Shown here: in pieces, positions 42,829-51,811 of the stretch
Layout of the letters: each line of letters begins with the position of its first letter
How positions within the stretch are numbered: position 1 is the stretch's first letter
Source of the DNA: Clostridia bacterium
GTDB taxonomy: Bacteria > Bacillota > Clostridia > Christensenellales > CAG-314
Reading direction: 5' to 3'
NCBI GenBank assembly: GCA_900769665.1
Contig: CAAGHL010000061.1
Coordinates: 1 to 64,000 of the forward strand
Length of the DNA: 64,000 nt
The notes under the pieces: generated by a model
Databases searched by the model: none
Told to the model about the DNA's origin: nothing
Seen by the model: only the letters and a program-made list of their open reading frames with translations
Translations under genes and position numbers: made by a program

Positions 42829-44628
42829 GTGTCACAACAAAATACACGTAACTTTTGTATTATTGCCCACATCGACCACGGCAAAAGCACCCTTGCCGAC
42901 CGCCTAATGGAAGTGACGGGCACCGTAGCTAAGCGCGATATGGAAGCGCAACTGCTGGACAGCATGGACATCGAGCGCGAGCGCGGCATTACCATCAAGC
43001 TTACCCCCGTGCGAATGAAGTATACCAAGGACGGCGTGGAGTACACGCTAAACTTAATCGACACCCCGGGGCATGTGGACTTCAACTACGAAGTTTCCCG
43101 TTCCCTTGCGGCATGCGAGGGTGCGTTGTTGGTTGTGGACGCCAGCCAAGGTGTAGAAGCTCAGACTTTGGCTAACTGCTACTTGGCGTTGGAAAACGAC
43201 CTCGAAATCATCCCCGTTATCAACAAAATCGACCTTCCCTCGGCGGACGTCGACGGCGCAAAGGCGGAGATCGAGGACACAATCGGTTTGGACGCGTCCA
43301 ACGCTCCGTTGGTTTCGGCAAAAGAGGGTTTGAACATCACCGACGTTTTGGACGCAGTAGTCGACATTGTACCTCAGCCTAAGGGCAATGCGGATGAGCC
43401 GTTGAAAGCACTAATATTTGACTGTCAATACGACAACTACAAGGGCGTAATTATTTTTGTACGCATTGTAGACGGCTCGGTGAAAGTGGGCGATACGATC
43501 AAGATGTTTGAAACGGCGGGGAAAACCTTCGATGTGACGGAGGTGGGGTATTTTGCGCCGCAAATGGTCCCTACGGCGGCTTTGACAGCAGGCGACGTAG
43601 GCTACGTGTGCGCAAGTATCAAGACGGTTTGCGACACCAAGGTTGGCGACACCATGACCAACGCCGCCGCACCCTGCGCTCAACCGCTACACGGCTACAA
43701 GGAAGTAAAGCCGATGGTGTTTTGCGGAATCTTCCCTGCCGACGGTAGTAAGTACAACGACCTAAAAGACGCTTTGGAAAAACTGCAACTGAACGACGCA
43801 AGCTTGATGTACGAGCCTGACACGTCGGTTGCGTTGGGATTCGGTTTCCGTTGCGGTTTCCTTGGATTGTTGCATATGGAAATCATCCAAGAACGCTTGG
43901 AACGTGAGTTTGACCTAGATCTTGTTACGACGGCGCCTAGTGTAAGCTACAAAGTGTGTCTAACAGACGGAACGGAGGAAATGATCGACAACCCGACCAA
44001 ATTGCCGCCCGTATCGAGTATCGAACACATCGAGGAGCCGATAGTGCATGCCGAAGTGTACACTCCGCCCGAGTACGTGGGCGACGTAATGGGACTGTGC
44101 CAAGACAAGCGCGGAGTGTTTATCGACATGACCTACCTTGACACTAAACGCGTCAAATTGACGTATGAAATTCCGTTAAACGAAATTATTTACAACTTTT
44201 TCGACACTTTGAAGTCTCGTACACGCGGTTACGCAAGCCTTGACTACGAAATTGAAGGTTATCGCACGGGCAAACTTGTACGTATGGACATTTTACTAAA
44301 CGGCGAAGTGTGCGACGCATTGAGTATTATCGTCAACGAAGAACGTGCTTATGCTCGCGGCAGACAAATGGCGGAAAAGTTGAAAGACGCCATTCCTCGT
44401 CAAATGTTCGAGATACCCATTCAAGCGGCAATAGGCAACAAGATTATCGCGCGCGAAACGGTAAAAGCTTTGCGCAAAGACGTGCTTGCCAAGTGCTACG
44501 GCGGCGACATCACCCGTAAAAAGAAACTGCTAGAAAAGCAAAAAGAAGGCAAAAAGCGCATGAGGCAGGTAGGCAGTGTTAGTGTGCCGAGCGAGGCGTT
44601 TATGTCTATACTAAAGATTGACGAATAA
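42829..44628 (+). CDS. lepA: Elongation factor 4 (LepA)
   Basis: A 599-aa translational GTPase of normal length that back-translocates or remodels ribosomes. P-loop AHIDHGKST (13-21), ERGITIKL switch I, DTPGH (about 79) and NKID (about 130) are visible. The LepA-specific C-terminus is present (PRQMFEIPIQAAIG and AKCYGGDITRKKKLL near 555). It starts at GTG 42829 with AAGGAG upstream. In Firmicutes lepA commonly sits beside hemW, as here, but foldback elements separate them. Confidence 0.97.
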   Translation: MSQQNTRNFCIIAHIDHGKSTLADRLMEVTGTVAKRDMEAQLLDSMDIERERGITIKLTPVRMKYTKDGVEYTLNLIDTPGHVDFNYEVSRSLAACEGALLVVDASQGVEAQTLANCYLALENDLEIIPVINKIDLPSADVDGAKAEIEDTIGLDASNAPLVSAKEGLNITDVLDAVVDIVPQPKGNADEPLKALIFDCQYDNYKGVIIFVRIVDGSVKVGDTIKMFETAGKTFDVTEVGYFAPQMVPTAALTAGDVGYVCASIKTVCDTKVGDTMTNAAAPCAQPLHGYKEVKPMVFCGIFPADGSKYNDLKDALEKLQLNDASLMYEPDTSVALGFGFRCGFLGLLHMEIIQERLEREFDLDLVTTAPSVSYKVCLTDGTEEMIDNPTKLPPVSSIEHIEEPIVHAEVYTPPEYVGDVMGLCQDKRGVFIDMTYLDTKRVKLTYEIPLNEIIYNFFDTLKSRTRGYASLDYEIEGYRTGKLVRMDILLNGEVCDALSIIVNEERAYARGRQMAEKLKDAIPRQMFEIPIQAAIGNKIIARETVKALRKDVLAKCYGGDITRKKKLLEKQKEGKKRMRQVGSVSVPSEAFMSILKIDE

Positions 44629-44667
44629 AGGGCGAGGGTGAGTTTATTTGAGCTGATGTAAGTAATC

Positions 44668-44802
44668 ACCTTGGCGCACCCTAATACCACCGAAAAACGT
44701 GCTGATCACTCCCTCCGCGACGAGCAAGGGGGGGGTAGACCGCGCTCGTTCTTATGCGCCGTCGCTCCGAGGTTTTCGGTTGGCATTAGGGTGCGCCAAG
44801 GT
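44668..44802 (+). repeat. Foldback element B, copy 2
   Basis: An 18-bp perfect inverted repeat (44668-44685 with 44785-44802) is continued by a nearly perfect inner stem (ACCACCGAAAA with TTTTCGGTTGG) into a 32-bp foldback. The core shares CGAAAAACG, CTCCCTCCGC and TCCGAGG with copy 1, while the outer arm sequence is unrelated. It lies 40 bases after lepA, where no other terminator is visible. Confidence 0.85.
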
Positions 44803-45027
44803 TTTGTTGGTAACGCTTGTAAAGAATTATTGACATACAAGTTTTATGCTCAATTAAATAGTTTTATTTTCGTTAATCGAATAAACGCCAAAACTCTATT
44901 TGTGTTACCGCCCATCTCCCCGACCGCCACCACTCAAGGTCAAAGGACTTTATTGGACGTTGCAGGATGGTTAAGACAAAGTAAAAATCAGTCGAATTGC
45001 AGTAAGACTAAGGTTGTCAATATGTAA
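44803..45027. other. Spacer between foldback elements
   Basis: No gene, promoter or repeat was recognised in this AT-rich spacer. Confidence 0.4.
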
Positions 45028-45200
45028 ATTATGTCATCCCGAGGCACCGAATTGCCAATTGCTTCTATTGAAACAACAGTCAAGTAGACATGCACGTTAG
45101 GTGCCGTGGGGATCTGCTGGAAAGCACCCTTATTCACAATGGCGCTTCCGCGAGATTGCCACGTCAAACGAAAGTCATGTTTTCCTCGCAATGACATAAT
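45028..45200 (-). repeat. Foldback element D, full copy
   Basis: Arms 45028-45044 and 45184-45200 pair at 15 of 17 positions (ATTATGTCAT and GAGG on the left). The interior carries GGGGATCTGCTGG and, on the minus strand, GCGGAAGCGCCATTGT. It resembles the small TGTCAT-ended palindromic repeats widespread in bacterial genomes. A partial copy lies at 14035-14096. Confidence 0.75.
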
Positions 45201-45290
45201 GAGAACTTGCCGTCTACATTATTATTTCCATTTACGTCGTTTATCCATTGCGTAATAAATGACCTTGAGGGGTGGTGCAAATGTTTTTTT

Positions 45291-45434
45291 GCCTTTCCCG
45301 AAGGGTTGGAGCCGAGTTGTTGCCACACGGCGACATCTGACCGAGGGTGCGGCTGGGAAGACTGCCCTACACCGATTTATTACCCAAGTGTAGGGAGCCA
45401 TCAGGACGTTTTTCGTTGATGCTGGGTACGACGT
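45291..45434 (-). repeat. Element B, copy 3, rearranged
   Basis: Read on the minus strand it shows CGAAAAACGTCCTGATGG, CTCCCT, TTCCCAGCCG and CCTCGGTCAGATGTCGC in the same order as copy 1. The long outer arms are missing, so this copy looks decayed. A 15-mer at its edge, GGGTACGACGTAATG (45424-45438), also occurs inside the OLE-like RNA at 196-210. Confidence 0.65.
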
Positions 45435-45493
45435 AATGTGCTTACTGAAAAACTAACTAAATTTATCTAATTTCATTTCGCAAACGACTAACT

Positions 45494-46603
45494 ATGGCAA
45501 ATTACTCAATTTACATCCATATACCGTTTTGTAAGGCGCGGTGTTCCTACTGCGCTTTCTCTTCTTGTACGGATTTATCCTTGCAAGAAGCGTATTTTGC
45601 CAAACTCTTTGAAGAAATAACTCATACCGAATTGCCTGTTGCCGACATCGGTACCGTGTTCCTCGGTGGCGGCACCCCGTCGGCGGTGGACGGCAAGTAT
45701 ATCGTGCGGCTGTTCGATTTGTTGCGCAGTAGATTTGACCTTGCCGACGACTGCGAAATCACCACCGAAGCCAACCCCGAAAGCGCAACCAATGACAAAC
45801 TTGCCCTGTTTCGTGACGTGGGCGTAAATCGCATTTCCTTCGGTTTGCAAAGCCTAAACAACGCCACGCTTGCCAAAATCGGGCGTTTGCACACGTCGGA
45901 GCAGTTTTTGCAAGTGCTTGACAATGCGCTCGCCGTTGGCTTTACCAATATCAATGCCGACCTTATGTTGGGCTTGCCGGAAACGCACGCCGACTTTTTG
46001 CATACCATCGACACGGCGGTGCGTTTGCCCCTTTCTCATTTGTCGCTGTATGCATTGGAGTTGTACCCCGACGCGCCGCTATTTGCGCTACGCAACCAAA
46101 TTCCGTCCGACCAAGACTACCTAGCCGACCTCTACGATCTAGCCGTGGCACGCTTTGCCGAGGCAGGGTTTATGCGTTACGAAACAAGCAATTTTGCCCG
46201 TGACGGTAAGCGGTGCAGGCACAATCTCAATTACTGGCATGAAGGTCGTTACTACGGCTTCGGGGCTTCGGCAAGCGGCTTTGTGGGCGACGTTCGCTAC
46301 GACAACGTCCGTGACATCCGCGATTACATTGCCGCCGACAACGTACGTGTAAACGCCGAAACGGAAAGCCTCGACACCCAAGCCAACGAGTACGCAATGT
46401 TGGCTTTGCGCCTTGCCGACGGCGTGGATTTGGCGGAGTTTCGCGCACGCTACGGACAGGATTTCTTCACCTACTTCGACAGCGCAAATCGCTTGCTACA
46501 ACAAGGTTGCTTGCAAGTTGTCGGCGGTAGCGTAGTGATACCCGATGACAAGTACTACGTTGCAAACGCAATACTAAGCGAATTGGTGGATTTTGACGAT
46601 TGA
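45494..46603 (+). CDS. hemW: HemW-like radical SAM protein
   Basis: A 369-aa protein of the HemN/HemW group. The radical-SAM cluster motif is PFCKARCSYCAF (11-22), with a fourth Cys in SSCTD; GGGTPS and TTEANPES (SAM-binding) follow and ISFGLQSLN is family-typical. HemW inserts or traffics heme and lacks the full oxidase activity of HemN. No heme-synthesis genes are in the window. The N-terminus has no strong Shine-Dalgarno sequence. Confidence 0.93.
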   Translation: MANYSIYIHIPFCKARCSYCAFSSCTDLSLQEAYFAKLFEEITHTELPVADIGTVFLGGGTPSAVDGKYIVRLFDLLRSRFDLADDCEITTEANPESATNDKLALFRDVGVNRISFGLQSLNNATLAKIGRLHTSEQFLQVLDNALAVGFTNINADLMLGLPETHADFLHTIDTAVRLPLSHLSLYALELYPDAPLFALRNQIPSDQDYLADLYDLAVARFAEAGFMRYETSNFARDGKRCRHNLNYWHEGRYYGFGASASGFVGDVRYDNVRDIRDYIAADNVRVNAETESLDTQANEYAMLALRLADGVDLAEFRARYGQDFFTYFDSANRLLQQGCLQVVGGSVVIPDDKYYVANAILSELVDFDD

Positions 46604-46707
46604 GGAAGCTATCTATTGAAAGTTGAACAAAAGAAAAAGCTGTCTTAATACCAAAAACGAAACAACCGAACGAGAAATTGAAAGTAGTGTAATTACACTT
46701 CGGACAT

Positions 46708-46740
46708 GAAAAAAGGCTACCGCATTATGCGATAGCCTTT
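46708..46740 (-). terminator. rpmB terminator
   Basis: On the minus strand AGGCTATCGCA pairs with TGCGGTAGCCT and is followed by TTTTTT. Confidence 0.88.
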
Positions 46741-46756
46741 ACTTAACCAATTCGGA

Positions 46757-46942
46757 TTAGTTTTCCTTGTTGCTTGTTCTGATGCAGCGGGTGCAAACGT
46801 ATTCGGTGGATTCCTTTCCGTCAATCATCACCTTTACTTTTTGCAAATTGGCATTGTAGGTTTTGGGAGTCTTTCTGTTGGAGTGGCTCACCTTGTTACC
46901 GGACATTTTGCCTTTTCCGCATATAGCGCATACCTTGGACAT
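46757..46942 (-). CDS. rpmB: Ribosomal protein bL28, zinc-binding form
   Basis: A 61-aa protein beginning MSKVCAICGKG with a second pair CTRC (about 51-54). The four cysteines mark the zinc (C+) paralogue. It binds the large ribosomal subunit. GGAGGTG precedes the start. It is divergent from asp23-DAK2, an arrangement shared with Bacillus and Clostridium. Confidence 0.96.
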   Translation of the reverse strand: MSKVCAICGKGKMSGNKVSHSNRKTPKTYNANLQKVKVMIDGKESTEYVCTRCIRTSNKEN

Positions 46943-46993
46943 ATCTACACCTCCGTAGTGGTAAACTTAAATTTCGTTTTTTCACGCTTAGTA

Positions 46994-47022
46994 ATGATAA
47001 CATTTATCGTCCTTTTTGGCAA
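46994..47022 (-). promoter_or_regulatory. Promoter of rpmB
   Basis: On the minus strand TTGCCA, 17 bp and TATCAT. Confidence 0.65.
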
Positions 47023-47103
47023 GCAAATATTGTAAAAAAATTCAACAAACAGTAAAAAATACCGAAAAAAGTCATTTATCCGCGATATAGTCGGTAAAAT
47101 TAC

Positions 47104-47132
47104 TTGAAAAATTCTTCGATTTGCTGTAAAAT
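47104..47132 (+). promoter_or_regulatory. Promoter of asp23-DAK2
   Basis: TTGAAA (47104-47109), 17 bp and TAAAAT (47127-47132). Confidence 0.75.
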
Positions 47133-47164
47133 AATTAAGCAACCTTTATTAGGAGGAATGACGA

Positions 47165-47515
47165 ATGGCATTACGCACTAGAAATTCGTATGGTACAATA
47201 ACCGTTTCAGACGACGTCATAGCATCGCTCGCGGGACACTTTGCCGTTGAGTGCTACGGTGTGGTAGAAATGGTGCCTTTCGGTTTCTCCGACTCGTTCA
47301 GTGATTTGTTCAAACGCAACGGCAAGAGCCGCGGTGTTCGCGTCGCTACCAAGGGGGACCGCATTTACGTCGACCTATTTGTTAAAATTAAATACGGATT
47401 GCCTGTGTCGGCTGTGTCCTCTAGTTTGAAAAACACCGTCAAGTACGGTCTCGAACACTTTACGGGAATGATTGTGGACAGTATCGACGTCCACGTCGTA
47501 GGGGTCAAACTTTAA
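47165..47515 (+). CDS. Asp23/Gls24 family protein (YloU-like)
   Basis: A 116-aa small alpha/beta protein with family motifs GTITVSDDVIASLAGHFAVE and VDLFVKIKYGLPVSAV. AGGAGGAATGACGA gives a strong ribosome binding site. Family members act in envelope stress and membrane homeostasis. It is coupled to the DAK2 protein gene 26 bases downstream, as yloU is to yloV in B. subtilis. Confidence 0.93.
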   Translation: MALRTRNSYGTITVSDDVIASLAGHFAVECYGVVEMVPFGFSDSFSDLFKRNGKSRGVRVATKGDRIYVDLFVKIKYGLPVSAVSSSLKNTVKYGLEHFTGMIVDSIDVHVVGVKL

Positions 47516-47541
47516 TCACGCTTGCATAAATTGAGGTAATC

Positions 47542-49221
47542 ATGTCTTCAGCACGTTCAAATACAACGCACATAACTCCTTCGGTGATGAAACGTATGTT
47601 TATCGCCGGTGGCAAAATGTTGGAAGTAAACAAAGCCCAAGTAGACGCACTAAACGTCTTCCCCGTACCCGACGGTGACACGGGTACAAATATGTCGCTG
47701 ACAATGATGTCGGCGGTAAAGGAAATCAACTCCGTTTCCACAACGTCCATGGCGGACCTTGCGGAGAAACTTGCTAAAGGCGCACTTCGCGGTGCACGCG
47801 GCAACAGCGGCGTTATTTTGTCACAAATTTTGAAGGGCTTTAGCAACGTTATCGCCACCAAGGACGACTGCGACGCCAAGCAATTTGCAAAGGGACTTCG
47901 CGAAGGTGCGGAACTGGCATACCGAGCTGTCAGCAAACCCAAGGAAGGCACAATACTTACGGTCATCCGCGGTATGGCGGAGGAAGCCGTAGACCAAGCC
48001 AAACGTACCACAAGCATCGAAAAATTGATGAACGCCACCCTTGCCAAAGGCGAGGAAGTGCTTGCTCAAACCCCCGACATGTTGGAAGTATTGAAGCGTG
48101 CAGGCGTAGTGGACAGCGGCGGATTCGGACTGATTACCATGTTCAAGGGACTTATCATGGGTTACTTGGACCAAGAAGTTTCCGGTGCGGAGGAATACAC
48201 CCTTGCTGAAAACAAACCTGCAGGCAAGACGGACAGCGTGTTCCCCGACGACAACGACCTTGTAGTGGACTACGAGTCACTCGGCGAGTTAGACTTCGGC
48301 TACTGCACGGAGTTTTTCATCATCAACATCAAGCCCAAGACAACGCTTACGGACATTGACAAACTGCGCGATTACCTCAACGACATCGGCAACAGCGTAA
48401 TTTGTATCGGCGACTTGTCGCTTGTCAAGGTGCACGTACACACCAACAACCCCGGTAAAGCACTAAGTAAGGCTTTGACACTTGGTGAACTAGACAGAGT
48501 AAAGATCGAAAACATGATGGAGCAAAACCGTCAACTTCGCGCCAAGTACGAAGCGGAACGCAAGCCCATCGGTATACTTGCCGTTTGCGCGGGTCAAGGT
48601 TTCCAAGCCATCTTCAAGGATTTGCTTGTCGACCAAGTCATCGAGGGCGGTCAATCAATGAACCCCTCGGCGGACGACATTGCGCAAGCTTGCAAGAAGA
48701 TCAATGCCGAAAACATCATTATCTTGCCCAACAACAAGAATATTATCCTTTCGGCGGAGCAATCACGCACGTTGGTGCCCAACCGCAACTTGTTTGTGTT
48801 GCAAACCAAGGATATTCCCCAAGGTCTTGCCGCAGTGCTTAGCTTCAACCCCGAAGCAAGCCTTGCCGACAACCTCAAGGAAATGACAAGCAGTTTCCAA
48901 ACTGTGGACGCAGGACAAGTTACTTACGCCGTCAGAGATACTCAAATCGGCAAGTTGACCATCAAAAAGGACGACATCATCGGTCTAGACAAGGGACAAC
49001 TTGTTACAACAGGCAGCGACATCGAAGCGGTAACCACAAACCTTATCGACAGAATGTTGACCGAAGATAAGGAAGTTGTTACGCTGTACTACGGCGCAGA
49101 CGTCAAGGAAGAAGACGCCGAAGCCTACGTGGAAAAACTTGCGGAAACACATCCCGACATCGAGTTTATTCTTCATTACGGCGGTCAACCCTTGTATTAC
49201 TACGTGCTTAGCGTGGAGTAA
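47542..49221 (+). CDS. DAK2-domain protein, FakA/YloV-like fatty acid kinase subunit
   Basis: A 559-aa protein. The N-terminal DAK2 (DhaL-like) domain binds ATP-Mg through NVFPVPDGDTGTNMSLT (about 38-54) and RGARGNSGVILSQ (about 87). The middle domain has GYCTEFFI, and the C-terminal domain (about 330-559) carries NNKNIILSAEQ and HYGGQPLYYYVLSVE. FakA phosphorylates fatty acids bound to FakB/DegV proteins for phospholipid synthesis; no FakB gene is in the window. A terminator follows at 49242-49271. Confidence 0.94.
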   Translation: MSSARSNTTHITPSVMKRMFIAGGKMLEVNKAQVDALNVFPVPDGDTGTNMSLTMMSAVKEINSVSTTSMADLAEKLAKGALRGARGNSGVILSQILKGFSNVIATKDDCDAKQFAKGLREGAELAYRAVSKPKEGTILTVIRGMAEEAVDQAKRTTSIEKLMNATLAKGEEVLAQTPDMLEVLKRAGVVDSGGFGLITMFKGLIMGYLDQEVSGAEEYTLAENKPAGKTDSVFPDDNDLVVDYESLGELDFGYCTEFFIINIKPKTTLTDIDKLRDYLNDIGNSVICIGDLSLVKVHVHTNNPGKALSKALTLGELDRVKIENMMEQNRQLRAKYEAERKPIGILAVCAGQGFQAIFKDLLVDQVIEGGQSMNPSADDIAQACKKINAENIIILPNNKNIILSAEQSRTLVPNRNLFVLQTKDIPQGLAAVLSFNPEASLADNLKEMTSSFQTVDAGQVTYAVRDTQIGKLTIKKDDIIGLDKGQLVTTGSDIEAVTTNLIDRMLTEDKEVVTLYYGADVKEEDAEAYVEKLAETHPDIEFILHYGGQPLYYYVLSVE

Positions 49222-49241
49222 TACTTACAACCAAAGATTAC

Positions 49242-49271
49242 AAGGCGTACTTTCGAGTGCGCCTTTTTTGC
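49242..49271 (+). terminator. Terminator of asp23-DAK2
   Basis: AAGGCG and CGCCTT with an inner ACT/AGT pair and a TTCG loop, followed by a T-run. Confidence 0.88.
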
Positions 49272-49325
49272 AAATTGATAAGTTTTACGCAATTACAGCG
49301 GAGGCTTTACTGAACGGAGGCAAAT

Positions 49326-50237
49326 ATGGAACAATTCAAGGATTTGCGCATAGTGGACAACTTCTACCAAACGTCGTCGTTTTTCCCTATGCCTACGGTG
49401 CTTGTCAGTACCGTGTCGGAAAGCGGACAAACAAACTGCGGCAGTTACTCGCTGTGTTTTCCGTACTACATTGCAGGCAAAAGTTACTATGCAATGATTT
49501 TGGAGTGTCGCAACAGCAGTAACACGGCGCAAAATATACTGCGCACCAAGAAATGCGCTCTCAACTTCATCCCCGACGACCGTAAATATTTCCGTGAAGC
49601 GGTGCGCCTCGGCTTCCCCGGGGATACAACGGCGGAAAAAATGAAGGATTGTTTGTTTACGTTAAGCGACAGTCCCGTTGGCGAAGGTCGTCCGCAAATA
49701 GTGCAGGAAAGTTTCCAAGTGTTCGAGTGCACGTGGGACGACAGCTTGGAAGACGCTTTCAACGACAAACCCGGGTGTTTGGAAGGTTACGAGCCGCCGT
49801 ACCGCAATTTCAACGGTATTACAAGCAAGTTCGGCGCACATTTCATCTTGAAAATTGACAAAATTTGGATGAAGGAGCGGTACTACAACGGCATTATCAA
49901 CGGTATCAAGCCGACTAGTTTTCCGCCCGTGCCCGTGGACTACGGTTACCGCGACAGCACAAACTTTTGGTGTAGTAAGTTCCGCCGTCCCTTTGCGGAA
50001 AAAATCCAAGCCAAGGAAGGCGACGTCAATTCCGTCAAGTATGCGGCAAAGCGTATCGACCCGGAAGTGACCTTCACCGACGAGGCGTGCGCAAAACTGA
50101 CCAAGATTCCTCGCATTTTCCTCAAAGCCGCCCTCACGCAAATGGTGGAAATTGCCAAGAGCGAGGGTATCAGCGTAATCGACGAAAAGGCATTGGAAAT
50201 AATCAACGACAAACGCCGCGCCGAAAAGAAAAAGTAG
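49326..50237 (+). CDS. Flavin reductase-like protein fused to a PCP_red-type helical domain
   Basis: A 303-aa protein. Residues 1-215 form a split-barrel flavin-binding fold of the flavin reductase/FMN-binding type, with PMPTVLVSTVSESGQTNCGS and ECRNSSNTAQNI. Residues about 250-300 read FTDEACAKLTKIPRIFLKAA...EIAKSEGISVIDEKALE, matching the short helical domain known from protochlorophyllide reductase subunits (PCP_red) and redox proteins of anaerobes. The combination suggests electron transfer to an unknown partner. A good GGAGG precedes the start. Confidence 0.85.
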   Translation: MEQFKDLRIVDNFYQTSSFFPMPTVLVSTVSESGQTNCGSYSLCFPYYIAGKSYYAMILECRNSSNTAQNILRTKKCALNFIPDDRKYFREAVRLGFPGDTTAEKMKDCLFTLSDSPVGEGRPQIVQESFQVFECTWDDSLEDAFNDKPGCLEGYEPPYRNFNGITSKFGAHFILKIDKIWMKERYYNGIINGIKPTSFPPVPVDYGYRDSTNFWCSKFRRPFAEKIQAKEGDVNSVKYAAKRIDPEVTFTDEACAKLTKIPRIFLKAALTQMVEIAKSEGISVIDEKALEIINDKRRAEKKK

Positions 50238-50356
50238 ACAATCGAAAGTGCGTATTTACGATACGCAATACAAGATTTTATCTGTAGGGTTTGTTACTGT
50301 TATTCATAGCCGGCGTGTCAAAAAAAGGTAAATCAACATCAAAGCAACGGAGTAAT

Positions 50357-50842
50357 ATGGGACGTAGAGAAAGGCATGTATTGCAGTCGACGGAGCTACT
50401 CGACAAACTAAAAGAAGACAACAGCTACGAAAATGTCGTAGCTTACATATTGGCATACGTCGAGGCGTTTGAAGGTTACCAAGGCTACTACGAGTATTTC
50501 GGTACGGCTTACGGACAGTACGACGTTGTAAAAATGCATTACCGCGGCGAGTATCGGGCGTTTAAGTTGCTGGAAGACAGCGACGTTGTCAACGGATATT
50601 TTCACTTCGGGTGCAAGGGCAAAGCCGTCATCGAATATGAAACCAAGTTGGCGCAGGAGGAAGAAACCTACCGTGCCTTACGTAGCGAGATACACAAACG
50701 TAGCTACGAAGATGTGTTGCTGAAAGATTTGCTTGCAGGGTTGCGCAAAAACTTGAAGCCGTATTTCGACCTAGACAAGTGCAAATTTCGCTTTTACATA
50801 CGGTGGGCGTTCAAGGTGGAATACGAGTGGCAATTGTACTGA
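50357..50842 (+). CDS. Hypothetical soluble protein (161 aa)
   Basis: An acidic/aromatic-rich soluble protein, starting MGRRERHVLQSTELL and ending YIRWAFKVEYEWQLY. Many Tyr and Glu residues lie in helices, and there is no signal or membrane segment. I recognise no family. CGGAG precedes ATG 50357; the frame from 50291 lacks a site. It may be co-transcribed with the flavoprotein genes on either side. Confidence 0.7.
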   Translation: MGRRERHVLQSTELLDKLKEDNSYENVVAYILAYVEAFEGYQGYYEYFGTAYGQYDVVKMHYRGEYRAFKLLEDSDVVNGYFHFGCKGKAVIEYETKLAQEEETYRALRSEIHKRSYEDVLLKDLLAGLRKNLKPYFDLDKCKFRFYIRWAFKVEYEWQLY

Positions 50843-50987
50843 AAACGCTTGACTTGAAGTTTACTTTAGGTTGTACAATACTATTAGGTTGTTTTTCGTA
50901 GGTTGCTTTGTGCTTGTTTGGAGCAGGCGTAAACTTGGCAACGGCGTTACGGCAATGCAACAGAATAAACAGATGAAGAGGTGTAAT

Positions 50988-51530
50988 ATGTCAAAAAATA
51001 TCGTGGCGATTTCGTCAAGTCTTCGTGCAAAGAGCAATTCCGAAGTACTGCTCGACAGCTTTGTACAAGGCGCAAAAAGCGCAGGCAACGACGTGACGGT
51101 GGTGTCGCTGAAAGGTAAAACTATCAAGTACTGTATCGGGTGCTTGACTTGCCAACGCACCGGCAAATGCGTGCTTGACGACGACGCGCGAGCTATTGCC
51201 GAACTTGTCAAAAATGCCGACGTGCTTGTGTTTGCAACGCCTATCTACTACTACGAAATGAGCGGACAACTCAAAACTTTGCTTGACCGCTTGAACCCCT
51301 TGTACGGCACTGACTACAAGTTTACCGACGTGTACTTTTTGTCCACGGCGGCGGACGATGCAGAAGGTACCGACGAGCGTGCAGTCAACGGCTTGGGCGG
51401 TTGGATAGAGTGCTTCGAGCGTAGTAAGCTTTGCGGCAAAGTGTTTGCAGGCGGCGTTGACGACGGCGGTGCAATCGAGGGTCACCCTGCACTCAAGCAA
51501 GCCTTCGATATGGGCGCAAGCATAAAGTAA
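50988..51530 (+). CDS. NADPH-dependent FMN reductase / flavodoxin-like protein
   Basis: A 180-aa protein. The phosphate-binding loop SSSLRAKSNSEVLLD follows the first strand, CIGCLTCQRTGKCVLDDD carries the usual Cys cluster, and FATPIYYYEMSGQLKTLLDR is the FMN-contact loop of the iron-sulfur-flavoprotein/NAD(P)H-FMN reductase family. GAGGTG is upstream of 50988. With the flavin reductase at 49.3 kb it suggests a local flavin redox function. A terminator follows. Confidence 0.92.
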   Translation: MSKNIVAISSSLRAKSNSEVLLDSFVQGAKSAGNDVTVVSLKGKTIKYCIGCLTCQRTGKCVLDDDARAIAELVKNADVLVFATPIYYYEMSGQLKTLLDRLNPLYGTDYKFTDVYFLSTAADDAEGTDERAVNGLGGWIECFERSKLCGKVFAGGVDDGGAIEGHPALKQAFDMGASIK

Positions 51531-51596
51531 TTTCCTCGCCAAGTCGATTTTTTTGCGTTGGCAACGAGTAACTAATCGAAATACAACATAAAACAA

Positions 51597-51651
51597 AAAA
51601 CTCCTCTACAAAGCCTTGTTTCAACCAATAAAGGCAAGTAGAGGAGTTTTT
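51597..51651 (+). terminator. Terminator of the FMN reductase gene
   Basis: CTCCTCTAC (51601-51609) pairs with GTAGAGGAG (51638-51646), with an inner GCCTT/AAGGC stem, A-run before and T-run after; it can work in both directions. Confidence 0.88.
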
Positions 51652-51676
51652 ATTTGACTATTGTTTGATGATTGAT

Positions 51677-51735
51677 ATACTATGGCTGACATAGTATTTT
51701 ACAAAACGGCAAATTTCTTAGTAATCGTGCGTAAT
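51677..51735 (-). repeat. Short hairpin repeat E, copy 5
   Basis: On the minus strand ACTATGTCAGCCATAGT follows the family left part (TTACTAAGAAATTTGCCG, then TTTTGTAAAAT). It is the only copy in this orientation. Confidence 0.7.
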
Positions 51736-51811
51736 AGTGTGTTGTTGCGCTCTGTAACTTGACCGAAATGAGCGATTATTGCCGATTGCTTGGTAAAGTC
51801 GCTTTCAATTT

